Part shown: positions 54,545 to 64,000 of the stretch, piece after piece
How positions within the stretch are numbered: position 1 is the stretch's first letter
Layout: each line of letters opens with the position of its first letter
Assembly: GCA_024103425.1 (NCBI GenBank)
Contig: JAGFIS010000008.1
Coordinates: 124,001 to 188,000, forward strand
DNA: 64,000 nt
DNA from: Chitinophagaceae bacterium
GTDB lineage: Bacteria > Bacteroidota > Bacteroidia > Chitinophagales > Chitinophagaceae
Reading direction: 5' to 3'
The notes under the pieces: generated by a model
Told to the model about the DNA's origin: nothing
The model's input: only the letters and a program-made list of their open reading frames with translations
Databases searched by the model: none
Position numbers and translations under genes: made by a program

Positions 54545-55822
54545 ATGGAAAGACCATTAACAGAACATATAAAGAATGATGGTACGGCCTTAACCCTTAA
54601 GGAATACGAAGCTGTAGGCGGATATCAGGGGCTGAGAGCAGCACTCAAGATGACGCCGGCTGATGTGATGAACACCGTGAAGGATTCCAAGTTAAGAGGA
54701 CGTGGTGGTGCCGGATTTCCTACCGGGTTGAAATGGAGTTTCGTACCGATGGGTGACGATGCACCACAACCCAAATACTTGGTTGCTAACGGAGACGAAA
54801 TGGAGCCCGGGACTTTTAAAGACCGGTTGCTGATAGAAGGAAATCCTCATCAGTTGATTGAGGGAATGATTATCAGCGCCTATGCTATCGGAGCGTCTAT
54901 GAGTTATATATTCCTGAGATGGGCGTATCACGAGGCAGCACAGCGCGTGTTGGTGGCTTTGGATGAAGCCTACAAGGCCGGATATCTCGGTGAAAATATA
55001 TTGGGCAGCGGCTTCTCACTGGATATGGATTTACATACCAGTGTGGGCAGATATATATGCGGAGAGGAAACAGCCTTGTTGAATGCCCTGGAAGGAAAGC
55101 GCGCGAATCCGAGAAACAAACCACCGTTCCCACAAGTAAGCGGGCTGTTCGGCAAGCCGACCATTGTAAATAACGTAGAGACTTATTGTAATGTACCGCA
55201 TATTCTGGCAAAAGGTGCTCAGTGGTATATAGGACTGAGCAAATCAGAAGGTGGTGGTGGAACAAAACTTTACGGCGCCAGCGGCAGGGTGAAAAATCCC
55301 GCTATCTGGGAGCTGCCGTTGGGTACAACACTCAGGGAAATTATAGAAGTGCATGCCGGTGGAATGCAGGATGGTTACAAATTAAGAGGAGTGCTTCCCG
55401 GTGGAGCATCGACCGACTTCCTGACCCCTGATCATTTCGATATTAAGATGGATTTTGAAGAAGTGGCCAAGGCGGGAAGCCGTATGGGTACGGGAACTGT
55501 TATTGTTCTGGACGATAAGACCTGCCCTGTCGGAATGTGCCTGAACCTCGAACAGTTCTTTGCTCAGGAATCCTGCGGATGGTGTACCCCCTGTCGTGAA
55601 GGGCTACCGTGGACAGCAAAAATATTGTTGGCTTTAGAAGAGGGAAGAGGTAAACCGGAAGACATCGATCACCTGACTTTCCAGACTCATTATAATGCTC
55701 CGGGAAATACTTTCTGTGCGCTGGCACCGGGTGCTATGGAGCCCCTGCAGAGTGCGCTGAAGTATTTCAGGGAAGATTTTGATGAACACATTCATAATCA
55801 CACCTGTAAATACCGGCATTAA
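54545..55822 (+). CDS. nuoF: NADH-quinone oxidoreductase subunit F (FMN, NADH site)
   Basis: 425 residues. The NADH/FMN-binding motif LRGRGGAGFPTGLKW, GDEMEPGTFKDR, and GGGTKLYGASG are present. The [4Fe-4S] N3 ligands are in ESCGWCTPCREG, with the last Cys in FCALAPGAMEP. It oxidises NADH and passes electrons to the Fe-S chain. Full length. Confidence 0.97.
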   Translation: MERPLTEHIKNDGTALTLKEYEAVGGYQGLRAALKMTPADVMNTVKDSKLRGRGGAGFPTGLKWSFVPMGDDAPQPKYLVANGDEMEPGTFKDRLLIEGNPHQLIEGMIISAYAIGASMSYIFLRWAYHEAAQRVLVALDEAYKAGYLGENILGSGFSLDMDLHTSVGRYICGEETALLNALEGKRANPRNKPPFPQVSGLFGKPTIVNNVETYCNVPHILAKGAQWYIGLSKSEGGGGTKLYGASGRVKNPAIWELPLGTTLREIIEVHAGGMQDGYKLRGVLPGGASTDFLTPDHFDIKMDFEEVAKAGSRMGTGTVIVLDDKTCPVGMCLNLEQFFAQESCGWCTPCREGLPWTAKILLALEEGRGKPEDIDHLTFQTHYNAPGNTFCALAPGAMEPLQSALKYFREDFDEHIHNHTCKYRH

Positions 55823-55843
55823 GGAGGAAAAACAAAAAAGATT

Positions 55844-58504
55844 ATGGCTAAAGTTATAATAGACAATGTCGAATATGAAGTGCCTGACGGGAAGAATATG
55901 CTTGAAGTATGTCTCTCGCTCGGCATGGATCTGACCTATTTCTGCTGGCACCCGGCAATGCATTCTGTCGGAGCCTGCCGTCAGTGTGCTGTAATACAAT
56001 ATCGCGACGAGAATGACACCCGCGGTAAGATTGTAATGTCTTGTATGCTGGATGCTAACGATGGAACCCGTATTTCGCTGAAAGACCAGAGAGGGGCAGA
56101 GTTCAGAGCGGGCAATATCGAAGCCCTCATGATCAACCACCCCCACGATTGCCCTGTGTGCGACGAAGGCGGTGAATGTCATCTGCAGGATATGACGGTG
56201 ATGAGCGGCCACAACTACAGGCGCTACCGTTTCAATAAAAGAACACACGTGAACCAGGATCTCGGTCCGTTTATCTATCACGAGATGAACCGTTGTATCC
56301 AGTGTTACCGTTGTGTACGTTTTTATAATGATTATGCCGGCGGAAAGGACTTTGGAGTATTCGCTTCCAGCGGAAGGGTTTACTTCGGAAGAAGCGAAAG
56401 TGGCACGCTTGAGAACGAGTTCAGCGGTAACCTGGTAGAGATTTGTCCGACCGGTGTATTTACAGACAAAACACTCAGAAAACATTATACCCGTAAATGG
56501 GATCTCACTAGTGCGCCATCTATCTGTCATCAATGTTCGGTAGGATGTAACACGCTTGCATCAGAGCGCTACGGCGGATTGAGAAGAATTCTTTCGAGAT
56601 ATAATGGAGACGTAAACGGTTACTTCCTTTGTGACCGCGGACGTTTCGGATATGAATATGTAAATGACGAAAAGCGCCTGACGAAAGCTGCGCAGAAAGC
56701 AACTGCCGATACCGACGCATTCACAACGGTGAAGAATCTTGTAGCATCCGGCACCAAAATGATTGGAATCGGTTCGCCACGAGCTTCACTCGAATCCAAC
56801 TTCATGCTTAAGCAACTGGTAGGAGAAGAAAACTTCTATCAGGGTATTCCCCGGCATGAAGCACAACTGACAGAGACAGCCTTTAACCTTCTGCGCACTG
56901 TTGGTGTTAAAACACCCTCACTAAAAGAAGTAGAGTCGTACGATACCGTTTTCATTCTAGGCGAGGATGTTACCAATACTGCGCCGATGATTGCATTGGG
57001 ACTACGCCAGGCTGCGAAGAATCTTCCGAGAGAGGAAGCTTACAAACTGAGAATTCAGAAATGGAATGACGCGGCTATCCGCGAAGTGGTTCAGGAAAGA
57101 ACAGGACCGTTCTATCTGGCGACACCATGCAGCACCAAGCTCGATGAAATAGCTACATCTAAATACTATGGTGATACGGACAGTTTACTGTCACTTTCAG
57201 ATAAAATTATTGCCGCTATCGCAGGCAGGCAGGGTGGTAATGATGAAGCGTGGAGTTTTGCCGGTGAAGTAGCACAAGCCCTGAAAGCATCAAAACACCC
57301 GCTGATTGTTTCAGGTACGGGAATGATGAGCAGGGAAATACTGCTCGCTGCTGCCGGTATTGCCAGGGCTCTTAAAGCAGGAGGCAGTGATGTGGGGTTG
57401 ACCTTTGCAGTGCCTGAAGTTAACTCCATGGGGTTAGCGCTTATCGGCGGTAAGTACTGGGATGAAGCAGTAGAATATGTTGCTGCCAACAAAGATGTAA
57501 CTGCTATTGTAATGGAGACCAATCCTGTGTACCGCTTCGGTGCAAAACAGGCAGAATCATTCCTGAAGAATTGCGGTAAAGTGGTGATGCTCGACTCTCT
57601 GGAAAATGAAAGTACTGAGTACGCTGATTTTGTGTTGCCGGCAGGAACCTTTGCAGAATCAACCGGAACTGTAATCAATAACGAAGGCAGGGCACAGCGT
57701 TTCTATCAGGTATTTGCTCCGAAGAATGAAATGAAGAGCAGCTGGGCCTGGTTAGATATGATGGCTCATAACAGCGAGAAGTGGAGGCATTTTGATGATA
57801 TCGTAGAGGATATGATTGCCCACTATCCTATACTGGAAAAAATCAGAGATCTCGCTCCGACAGCAGACTCAAGAGTGGGAACCCAGAAGATTCCGAGAGC
57901 AACACACCGTTTCAGCGGACGTACTGCAATGAATGCCAACGTGAGTGTACACGAGCCTAAACCACCGGTTGACGAGGATACACCACTTTCATACACCATG
58001 GAAGGGTATCACGGTAAAGCCCCATCGAAAGCGATTCCTTACTTCTGGTCGCCCGGATGGAACTCTCTGCAGTCTATCAATAAATATCAGATAGAAGTAG
58101 GCGGTCCGTTACACGGGGGTAATCCCGGTATCAGGTTGATTGAACCTGATGGAGCAGAAGGGGGAGATTTCAATGCATCAGGAAACGGCAGAAACGCCGG
58201 CAAGACATTTGAAGTGCTTCCTGCTCACCACATTTTTGGTGGTGACGAGTTGAGCGCCAAGAGTGCACCGCTCGCAACACGGATTCCTGATACTGCTGTA
58301 TCTGTCAGCACTACCGCTTTGGAAAAAGCAGGTATGGCAGGGGCGGATCGTTTGCAGATTAACTATAATGGAGATAATCTTTCATTCAAGATAAAAATAG
58401 ACAACAGCCTTCCTGATAATGTATTGATGTTACCGAAGGGATTCAACGGTACTCAGGGAATGTTATTCCCCTTCTTTACCGACATCAGCAAGGAAGGAGA
58501 ATAA
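55844..58504 (+). CDS. nuoG: NADH-quinone oxidoreductase subunit G
   Basis: 886 residues. [2Fe-2S] region with C34, C45 and C48, then N5 ligands at HPHDCPVCDEGGEC (100-112), N4 ligands around C151, C154, C157 (CIQCYRC) and C201. The off-pathway N7 cluster motif is complete: C228-x2-C231-x3-C235-x27-C263. The rest is a molybdopterin-oxidoreductase-like domain, with no molybdenum expected. The final region (about 730-886) is a C-terminal extension with repeats of Gly/Asn. Confidence 0.96.
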   Translation: MAKVIIDNVEYEVPDGKNMLEVCLSLGMDLTYFCWHPAMHSVGACRQCAVIQYRDENDTRGKIVMSCMLDANDGTRISLKDQRGAEFRAGNIEALMINHPHDCPVCDEGGECHLQDMTVMSGHNYRRYRFNKRTHVNQDLGPFIYHEMNRCIQCYRCVRFYNDYAGGKDFGVFASSGRVYFGRSESGTLENEFSGNLVEICPTGVFTDKTLRKHYTRKWDLTSAPSICHQCSVGCNTLASERYGGLRRILSRYNGDVNGYFLCDRGRFGYEYVNDEKRLTKAAQKATADTDAFTTVKNLVASGTKMIGIGSPRASLESNFMLKQLVGEENFYQGIPRHEAQLTETAFNLLRTVGVKTPSLKEVESYDTVFILGEDVTNTAPMIALGLRQAAKNLPREEAYKLRIQKWNDAAIREVVQERTGPFYLATPCSTKLDEIATSKYYGDTDSLLSLSDKIIAAIAGRQGGNDEAWSFAGEVAQALKASKHPLIVSGTGMMSREILLAAAGIARALKAGGSDVGLTFAVPEVNSMGLALIGGKYWDEAVEYVAANKDVTAIVMETNPVYRFGAKQAESFLKNCGKVVMLDSLENESTEYADFVLPAGTFAESTGTVINNEGRAQRFYQVFAPKNEMKSSWAWLDMMAHNSEKWRHFDDIVEDMIAHYPILEKIRDLAPTADSRVGTQKIPRATHRFSGRTAMNANVSVHEPKPPVDEDTPLSYTMEGYHGKAPSKAIPYFWSPGWNSLQSINKYQIEVGGPLHGGNPGIRLIEPDGAEGGDFNASGNGRNAGKTFEVLPAHHIFGGDELSAKSAPLATRIPDTAVSVSTTALEKAGMAGADRLQINYNGDNLSFKIKIDNSLPDNVLMLPKGFNGTQGMLFPFFTDISKEGE

Positions 58505-58534
58505 GGGAAACTCTAAAAAAACTAAAAAGAGGTT

Positions 58535-59491
58535 ATGAACGAAATCTGGATGCAAATACTGGTAATAGTAGGAGTGTTGCTGGGAACGGTAACCATTGCG
58601 GCAGGCCTTATTTATGTTGAGCGTAAGATGCTCGCCGTATGGCAGCAGCGTTCGGGTCCGAACCGGGTAGGTCCGTTCGGAATCTTCCAGGTACTGGCCG
58701 ACATGGTCAAGATCTTCTTCAAAGAAGACTGGATTCCACCATTTGTGGATAAGAAGATATTTATTATCGCGCCTACGATTATCATGCTCTCCATTCTGAT
58801 GAGCTTTGCGATTGTTCCATTTGCTCCCGGAATTGTAATTGCAGATTTAAATATCGGATTGCTCTTCTTCCTTGCCATGTCTTCACTCGGTGCCTATACG
58901 ATTGTATTGGCAGGTTGGGCTTCCAACAATAAATATTCATTGCTCGGTGGAATGCGTGGTGCAGCCCAGTTGATTTCTTATGAAGTGTTTATGGGGCTGT
59001 CGCTGATGGGTGTTGTAATACAGGTAGGTTCCTTCAATATGACCGACATTGTTAACGCCCAGAAAGGGATGTGGTTTGTTGTTCCGCAATTCGTGGGGTT
59101 TGTAACCTTCCTGATTGCAGGTATCGCCGAAACCCACAGATTACCTTTCGACCTGCCGGAGTCTGAAAGTGAATTGATTGCAGGGTTTCACTCTGAATAT
59201 TCAGGGATGAAGTTCGGAATGTTCTTCGTGGGTGAATATCTCGGAATCACACTGGTGTCCTGCATGATAACAATATTGTTTTTCGGTGGCTGGTTAGGAC
59301 CTTCCTTCCTTCCTCCGATAGTTTGGTTCCTCATCAAAATGTTCGCATTCATCCTGTTCTTTATTTTATTGAGAGCATCCCTTGCCAGACCGAGGTATGA
59401 TCAGCTGATGGGTTTTGGCTGGAAGCTGTTACTGCCGCTGACATTGCTGAATGTTTTGATTACAGGAGCAGTGGTATTGTCAAACGCCTAA
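58535..59491 (+). CDS. nuoH: NADH-quinone oxidoreductase subunit H
   Basis: 318 residues, about eight membrane helices. Signatures: [20 protein letters not shown] and [26 protein letters not shown] (read in parts), forming the quinone entry region. It lies 30 bp after nuoG and 14 bp before nuoI. Confidence 0.97.
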   Translation: MNEIWMQILVIVGVLLGTVTIAAGLIYVERKMLAVWQQRSGPNRVGPFGIFQVLADMVKIFFKEDWIPPFVDKKIFIIAPTIIMLSILMSFAIVPFAPGIVIADLNIGLLFFLAMSSLGAYTIVLAGWASNNKYSLLGGMRGAAQLISYEVFMGLSLMGVVIQVGSFNMTDIVNAQKGMWFVVPQFVGFVTFLIAGIAETHRLPFDLPESESELIAGFHSEYSGMKFGMFFVGEYLGITLVSCMITILFFGGWLGPSFLPPIVWFLIKMFAFILFFILLRASLARPRYDQLMGFGWKLLLPLTLLNVLITGAVVLSNA

Positions 59492-59505
59492 AAAATTAAT
59501 GAACT

Positions 59506-60021
59506 ATGCTTAGTAATGTTCGCACTTTATGGATGGTCTTTCTGAAGATGTTCAAAAAGAAAGTAACCATTCAGTATCCTGAAAAGAAGGCCTACCTGCC
59601 TCCGCGCTGGAGGGGAAGGATTATTCTTTCCAGGGATCCGGACCACAACGAGAGGTGTGTGGCATGTTACCTGTGTGCTGCGGCCTGTCCGGTAGATTGT
59701 ATTTCATTACAGGCAACAGAAGATGAGAACGGAAGAAGATATCCCGAGTTCTTCAGGATTAATTTCTCACGCTGTATTTTCTGCGGATTGTGTGAAGATG
59801 CCTGTCCGACTTATGCCATTCAGTTGACTCCAGATTTTGAGATGGGAGAATACAACCGTCAGAACCTGGTATATGAGAAAGAAGATTTACTGATTGACGG
59901 AATGGGCAAATATCATGGGTACAGCTTCTATCAGCAGGCAGGTGTAGCCGTAGGAGTAAAACCTAAAGGAGGAGGAGAGAAAGAAGACCCTCCGGTAGAT
60001 GTACGTACACTATTACCTTAA
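59506..60021 (+). CDS. nuoI: NADH-quinone oxidoreductase subunit I
   Basis: 171 residues. Two [4Fe-4S] ferredoxin motifs: [12 protein letters not shown] and [12 protein letters not shown], cluster sites N6a and N6b. N-terminal membrane-associated helix; the C-terminal tail is charged. Its stop lies 19 bp before the nuoJ start. Confidence 0.97.
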   Translation: MLSNVRTLWMVFLKMFKKKVTIQYPEKKAYLPPRWRGRIILSRDPDHNERCVACYLCAAACPVDCISLQATEDENGRRYPEFFRINFSRCIFCGLCEDACPTYAIQLTPDFEMGEYNRQNLVYEKEDLLIDGMGKYHGYSFYQQAGVAVGVKPKGGGEKEDPPVDVRTLLP

Positions 60022-60040
60022 AATAATTTTTAGAAAAAAC

Positions 60041-60571
60041 ATGACCATCATTTTTTATATCGCAGCCTTAGTAGCTTTCGTCTCCACTGTCATGGTGGTT
60101 ACACGTAAAAATGCTGTGCATGCATTGTTGTATCTGATTGTATCGCTCCTGGCTGTTTCGGTGATATTCTTTATTTCGGGAGCCCCGTTTGTGGCAGCAC
60201 TTGAGGTAATTGTTTATGCCGGAGCCATCTTAGTGTTATTTGTATTTGCAATTATGATGCTGAATCTGGGAACCGACAGCGAGAAGGAGGAATCGAAATT
60301 GCTGAAGCCTAATGCGTGGATTATCCCGACGATTATGAGTGCAATTTTACTTGCTGAACTGGGATATGTATTCTTCTCTTATCAGGGTGCATTGGGAGAG
60401 CTTCGTACCATTGGACCGAACGAAGTTTCAGAAAGCCTCTTCGGTGGTTATATGCTGGCCGTTGAGCTGACAGGAATATTACTGATGGCCGGTGTGGTAG
60501 GTGCTTATCATATAGGTAAAGAGAAAAAGCGTGAATACCATCGTTATTTACAAACAAATGAAAACTCATGA
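60041..60571 (+). CDS. nuoJ: NADH-quinone oxidoreductase subunit J
   Basis: 176 residues from the ATG at 60041 (TIIFYIAALVAFVS), where the family begins; an earlier in-frame extension overlapping nuoI is rejected. Five hydrophobic helices with FVAALEVIVYAGAILVLFVF. The stop overlaps the nuoK start (ATGA). Confidence 0.95.
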   Translation: MTIIFYIAALVAFVSTVMVVTRKNAVHALLYLIVSLLAVSVIFFISGAPFVAALEVIVYAGAILVLFVFAIMMLNLGTDSEKEESKLLKPNAWIIPTIMSAILLAELGYVFFSYQGALGELRTIGPNEVSESLFGGYMLAVELTGILLMAGVVGAYHIGKEKKREYHRYLQTNENS

Positions 60572-60876
60572 GTGAACTGCCTTTAGATGCCGGTTTGATA
60601 CTGGCCGCTTTATTGTTTTTGACAGGACTTGCCGGGGTAATTACCCGAAGAAATATCCTTTTTATGCTCATGAGCATTGAGATTATGTTCAACGCGGCCG
60701 GACTGGCTTTCGTGCTGGCCGGAGCGCAGAACGGGCAACCCGACGGACAAGTGATGTTGATTTTTATTCTGGCAATGGCAGCGGCTGAAGTGGCTGTCGG
60801 GCTGGCTTTGATTATACAGATGTATCGACAATTCAACACGGTAGATACAGACGTAATTAGTGAACTGAGAGACTGA
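60568..60876 (+). CDS. nuoK: NADH-quinone oxidoreductase subunit K
   Basis: 102 residues with three helices. The helix-2 Glu in LMSIEIMFNAAGL and the AAAEVAVGLALI segment are proton-channel residues of NuoK. Overlaps the nuoJ stop codon by 4 bp. Confidence 0.97.
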   Translation: MSELPLDAGLILAALLFLTGLAGVITRRNILFMLMSIEIMFNAAGLAFVLAGAQNGQPDGQVMLIFILAMAAAEVAVGLALIIQMYRQFNTVDTDVISELRD

Positions 60877-60906
60877 TATTTTTAAAGTATTTGAAATAAA
60901 AACTGT

Positions 60907-62796
60907 ATGGATATTTCGAATGTGCTTTGGTTAATTCCCTTTTTCCCAATGGTGGGTTTTCTCATCCTCGCCTTGTTTGGGATAAAGATGCCTAAAAAGA
61001 TGGTGGCAACTGTTGGTTGCGGATCTGTTGGAATTTCGGCACTGATAACGATTATTTACGGAGTACCTTTTCTTCAGAGTGCGACGGCAGGGTCGTTTGT
61101 AGAACAGCATTTATGGACATGGTTCCAGATAGGAAACTTTGCCCCGGAAATGACGCTGCATCTGGATGCGCTGTCGCTGACTTTTGTATTTGTTATCACA
61201 TTTGTTGGTTTCCTTATTCATGTATTCTCTGTTGAGTATATGGCAGAAGACGAAGGCTACTCTCGTTTTTTTGCTTACATGAACTTGTTTGTGTTTAGCA
61301 TGTTGCTACTCGTTTTGGCAAACGACCTTCTGCTGTTGTATCTTGGATGGGAAGGTGTTGGTCTGTGCAGCTTCCTGCTGATCGGATTTTATTACGGAGG
61401 AAAGAATGCTGAAGAGAATGCTTATGCTGCGCGTAAGTCATTCCTGATTACCCGTATCGGCGACACCTTAATGATTTTGGGATTCTTCCTTCTGGTAAAA
61501 GATTTTGACACACTCAACATTTCGAAAATATTGGCAGCGGCTCCTGATGTATGGGTAGACAATCCTACAGCGGCAAGCTGGGGCGCATTCCTGTTACTCG
61601 GTGGAGCGCTTGGAAAATCAGCCCAGCTACCTTTGCAGACATGGTTGCCTGACGCAATGGCCGGACCTTCTCCGGTGAGCGCCCTGATCCACGCTGCTAC
61701 GATGGTTACTGCCGGGGTTTACCTGCTGGCGCGCACACACGTTATTTTTGAACTGGCGCCTTCTATTCAGTTGCTGGTTGCCATCATTGGTGCAGCAACG
61801 CTGCTGATCGCTTCGTTCAGCGCTTTGGTTCAAACAGACATTAAGAGAGTATTGGCTTATTCTACGATCAGTCAGATCGGTTATATGTTCCTTGCAATGG
61901 GTATCGGAGCATGGTCGGCAGGAATCTTCCATTTCATGATTCATGCCTTCTTTAAAGCATTACTCTTTCTCGGTGCAGGAGCCGTTATCCTTGCTTTGCA
62001 CCACGAGCAGGATATGTTTAAAATGGGTGGTCTCAGAAAGAAGCTGCCTGTAGTTTACTGGACTTACCTGTTTGGTTCGGGGGCATTAGCTTCCCTGCCA
62101 TTAATCACCGCAGGGTTCTATAGTAAGGACGCAATTATCTGGAGCTCCTTTGCCGGAGATAAAGCAAACTTCTGGCTATGGCTTGCAGCAATCATCTCTG
62201 CATTCCTGACAGCGCTCTATACTTTCAGGATGGTATTCCTGACATTCTTTGGAGAGCAGAAAACTGAAATCACTCACAAACCGGGCATGGCAATCAAAGT
62301 GCCTTTAGTGATACTTGGTGTACTTTCTTTGGTTGCCGGCTTTATTGAATTGCCACACAGCTTTGGACATTTCCAGCCGTTCAGCAAATTCCTCAATACG
62401 GTATTGCCGGAGTCTAAGTTCATGTCATCTCCTGCTCTCAGCGAACCGGTGATGCAGACGATTGCAGGACTCTTGGCGATTGCGGGTGTTTTTATAGCAT
62501 GGCAGCTGTATGTGAAACGTACGGTTACTGCGCGGAAAGAAACTCCGCTTTCCAACTTCTTCTACTCAGGATGGGGATTTGATAAGTTGTATGATACCAT
62601 CTTTATCAATCCGCTGGTATGGCTTTCTAAGATCGATGTCGGCGACTTTGTAGATAAAATTTATGTGGGAGTGGGTAAGTTCAACCTGTTGATGAATGCA
62701 TCGTTCAGTAAAACGCAGAACGGCCGGCTGAGGATGTACCTCTTCGGTATCGGGTTGGGCGCATTAATAATTCTAACAATGATTTTGGCAATATGA
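60907..62796 (+). CDS. nuoL: NADH-quinone oxidoreductase subunit L
   Basis: 629 residues, a multispanning antiporter-like proton channel subunit. Motifs LYLGWEGVGLCSFLLIGF, LQTWLPDAMAGPSPVSALIHA, and DIKRVLAYSTISQIGYMFLA match. A C-terminal helix-like extension (FSKTQNGRLRMYLFGIG) follows. Ends with the TGA overlapping the nuoM ATG. Confidence 0.97.
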   Translation: MDISNVLWLIPFFPMVGFLILALFGIKMPKKMVATVGCGSVGISALITIIYGVPFLQSATAGSFVEQHLWTWFQIGNFAPEMTLHLDALSLTFVFVITFVGFLIHVFSVEYMAEDEGYSRFFAYMNLFVFSMLLLVLANDLLLLYLGWEGVGLCSFLLIGFYYGGKNAEENAYAARKSFLITRIGDTLMILGFFLLVKDFDTLNISKILAAAPDVWVDNPTAASWGAFLLLGGALGKSAQLPLQTWLPDAMAGPSPVSALIHAATMVTAGVYLLARTHVIFELAPSIQLLVAIIGAATLLIASFSALVQTDIKRVLAYSTISQIGYMFLAMGIGAWSAGIFHFMIHAFFKALLFLGAGAVILALHHEQDMFKMGGLRKKLPVVYWTYLFGSGALASLPLITAGFYSKDAIIWSSFAGDKANFWLWLAAIISAFLTALYTFRMVFLTFFGEQKTEITHKPGMAIKVPLVILGVLSLVAGFIELPHSFGHFQPFSKFLNTVLPESKFMSSPALSEPVMQTIAGLLAIAGVFIAWQLYVKRTVTARKETPLSNFFYSGWGFDKLYDTIFINPLVWLSKIDVGDFVDKIYVGVGKFNLLMNASFSKTQNGRLRMYLFGIGLGALIILTMILAI

Positions 62797-64000
62797 TATT
62801 AATTACTCTTCTTTTGATTCTGATGGGTGGCGGGGTTCTTGCCTGGATTGCGGGAGCCTTCGACAAGTCATTACCAAAATGGATAGCACTGTTTGCATTG
62901 CTGACGGGATTGTCGATGATGGTGAGTTTCTGGATCGGCTCGGGCAACGTGGTGGATGTAACCGCCGGAGGAGCATGGATGGTGACGGTGCAATACGACT
63001 GGGTTCCAAAACTGGGGATGACCTTCCATTTGGGCATGGACGGTATCAGCCTTATCATGACAATGCTGACAATGTTCCTCGGAGCGATTTCGGTTATCGT
63101 TTCATGGAAAGAAGAGCGCAACACCGGTTTTTACTTCTTTAATATCTTATGGCTGTTAGCCGGAATCACGGGCGTGTTTATTGCTTTGGATATGATGGTC
63201 TTCTATTTCTTCTGGGAGATCATGCTGATACCGATGTACTTCGTGATTGCTATCTGGGGATACGAAGACCGCAAGTATGCAGGATGGAAATTCTTCTTGT
63301 TCACACAGATTAGCGGACTGATGATGTTGTTGTCTATCATCGCCCTGTATCTGATCCATGCGAGCAAGACAGGCACTTTCACTTTTGATTATTTAGTATT
63401 GATTCAGAACGTTCCCGGTGGAAAAGCAGCTTTCTGGCTGATGGGAGGATTCCTCCTGGCCTTCTTTGTAAAACTACCGGCACTGCCGTTCCACTCCTGG
63501 TTACCCGATGCTTATACTCAGGCACCGCCTGCTGGAAGTGTGATTATTGCAGCGCTGATGTCAAAGACAGCTGCTTACGGTTTGATCCGTTTTATAATTC
63601 CACTGTTTCCTGAAGCAGCAAAGGCATTTGCGATACCAGCTTTGCTTATAGGGGGGCTTTCAATTTTATACGGAGCAAAATTATCTTACGCACAGAAGAG
63701 CCTGAAGCGTTTGATTGCTTATTCAAGTTTCAGCCACATGGGCTTTATTCTTGTCGGAGTGTTTTCTTTTACTGTACTCGGAATGCAAGGTGTGATGATG
63801 CAGATGGTAGCGCACGGGTTGAGCATAGCAGCACTCTTTATCATTTCAGAATTTGTTCGCGAAAGAACCGGTTCGTTTGATCTCGATCAGATGGGTGGGT
63901 TCTGGAAGCAGATGTCAAATATGGGGGGTTTTACCATTGTGTTTGTGATGGCATCACTCGGATTACCGGGGCTGGCCAACTTTGTTGCAGAGTTCCTCAC
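62793..64000 (+). CDS. nuoM: NADH-quinone oxidoreductase subunit M (C-terminus beyond window)
   Basis: The ATG at 62793 overlaps the nuoL stop (ATGA). The frame is open to the window end, giving 402 visible residues. Antiporter-like motifs include FYFFWEIMLIPMYF, LPFHSWLPDAYTQAPPAGS and LKRLIAYSSFSHMGFIL. It is the second of the proton-pumping subunits; nuoN probably follows outside the window. Confidence 0.96.
   Translation, partial: MILITLLLILMGGGVLAWIAGAFDKSLPKWIALFALLTGLSMMVSFWIGSGNVVDVTAGGAWMVTVQYDWVPKLGMTFHLGMDGISLIMTMLTMFLGAISVIVSWKEERNTGFYFFNILWLLAGITGVFIALDMMVFYFFWEIMLIPMYFVIAIWGYEDRKYAGWKFFLFTQISGLMMLLSIIALYLIHASKTGTFTFDYLVLIQNVPGGKAAFWLMGGFLLAFFVKLPALPFHSWLPDAYTQAPPAGSVIIAALMSKTAAYGLIRFIIPLFPEAAKAFAIPALLIGGLSILYGAKLSYAQKSLKRLIAYSSFSHMGFILVGVFSFTVLGMQGVMMQMVAHGLSIAALFIISEFVRERTGSFDLDQMGGFWKQMSNMGGFTIVFVMASLGLPGLANFVAEFL

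Noticed and set aside
54290-56240. Other CACGTG-containing sites (near 54297 and 56247) as further parS
   Set aside because: Only the central CACGTG core is shared; flanks do not match TGTTNC/GNAACA.
55634-56533. 299-residue minus-strand open frame over nuoF/nuoG
   Set aside because: It is antisense to two certain genes with full motif sets; this is a codon-bias shadow.

Overview
The window reads as a stretch of a Bacteroidota chromosome, probably a Chitinophagaceae-like member of the Sphingobacteriia/Chitinophagia (the phylum is well supported, the family is an inference). Evidence: a SusC/SusD pair, a secreted hydrolase with a C-terminal type IX secretion sorting domain, a GIN-domain lipoprotein, paired DUF1573 proteins, a fused E1 alpha/beta 2-oxoacid dehydrogenase, and many Bacteroidota-type promoter boxes (TAnnTTTG, sometimes with TTTG 19-21 nt upstream). 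No rRNA, tRNA, prophage or CRISPR array was seen.

Layout. 1-5.4 kb: outer-membrane nutrient uptake operon (susC, susD, lipoprotein cut by the window edge). 5.7-9.4 kb: oxidative pentose phosphate operon gnd-zwf-pgl. 9.5-12 kb: macro-domain protein, aldo/keto reductase, DUF1573 pair. 12.1-19.8 kb: E1 dehydrogenase, small membrane protein, nadD, ybeY, two parS centromere sites, mnmG, a cupin and a lone korB. 19.8-25.4 kb: a tiny lipoprotein and a small hypothetical, a glycosyltransferase, a 561-bp gap with DnaA-box-like motifs (candidate oriC), a PpiD-like foldase and a PBP4-type carboxypeptidase. 25.4-30.7 kb: nicotinamide riboside import/salvage (pnuC, nadR-like kinase), Nfu Fe-S scaffold, DUF2461, a GroES-like protein and a UvrD helicase.

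30.9-32.2 kb is the most unusual region: a REP-associated tyrosine transposase (RAYT) embedded in six copies of a roughly 100-bp nested palindrome. 32.2-36.7 kb: phenylacetyl-CoA epoxidase genes paaABCD and, across an oppositely oriented 2'-5' RNA ligase-like gene, paaE. 37.0-37.2 kb: an unannotated plus-strand transcript candidate ending in a strong terminator. 37.3-43 kb: HNH/NUMOD4-like protein, ligA, a secreted protein with a caspase-like C-terminal His/Cys pair, rnhB. 43.1-50.6 kb: ctaA, a membrane patatin, a lipid kinase, obg, a GIN lipoprotein and the T9SS hydrolase. 51.1-64 kb: a complex I operon nuoA-B-CD-E-F-G-H-I-J-K-L-M, with nuoM cut by the window end.

How it fits together: the genes are mostly core metabolism, envelope biogenesis and respiration. 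parS sites beside mnmG plus a DnaA-box-rich gap 5-6 kb away suggest that the window lies near the replication origin. Several genes have their -7 box exactly 4 nt before the ATG, which predicts leaderless mRNAs. Box positions also settle several start codons (paaE GTG, rnhB TTG, nfu ATG).
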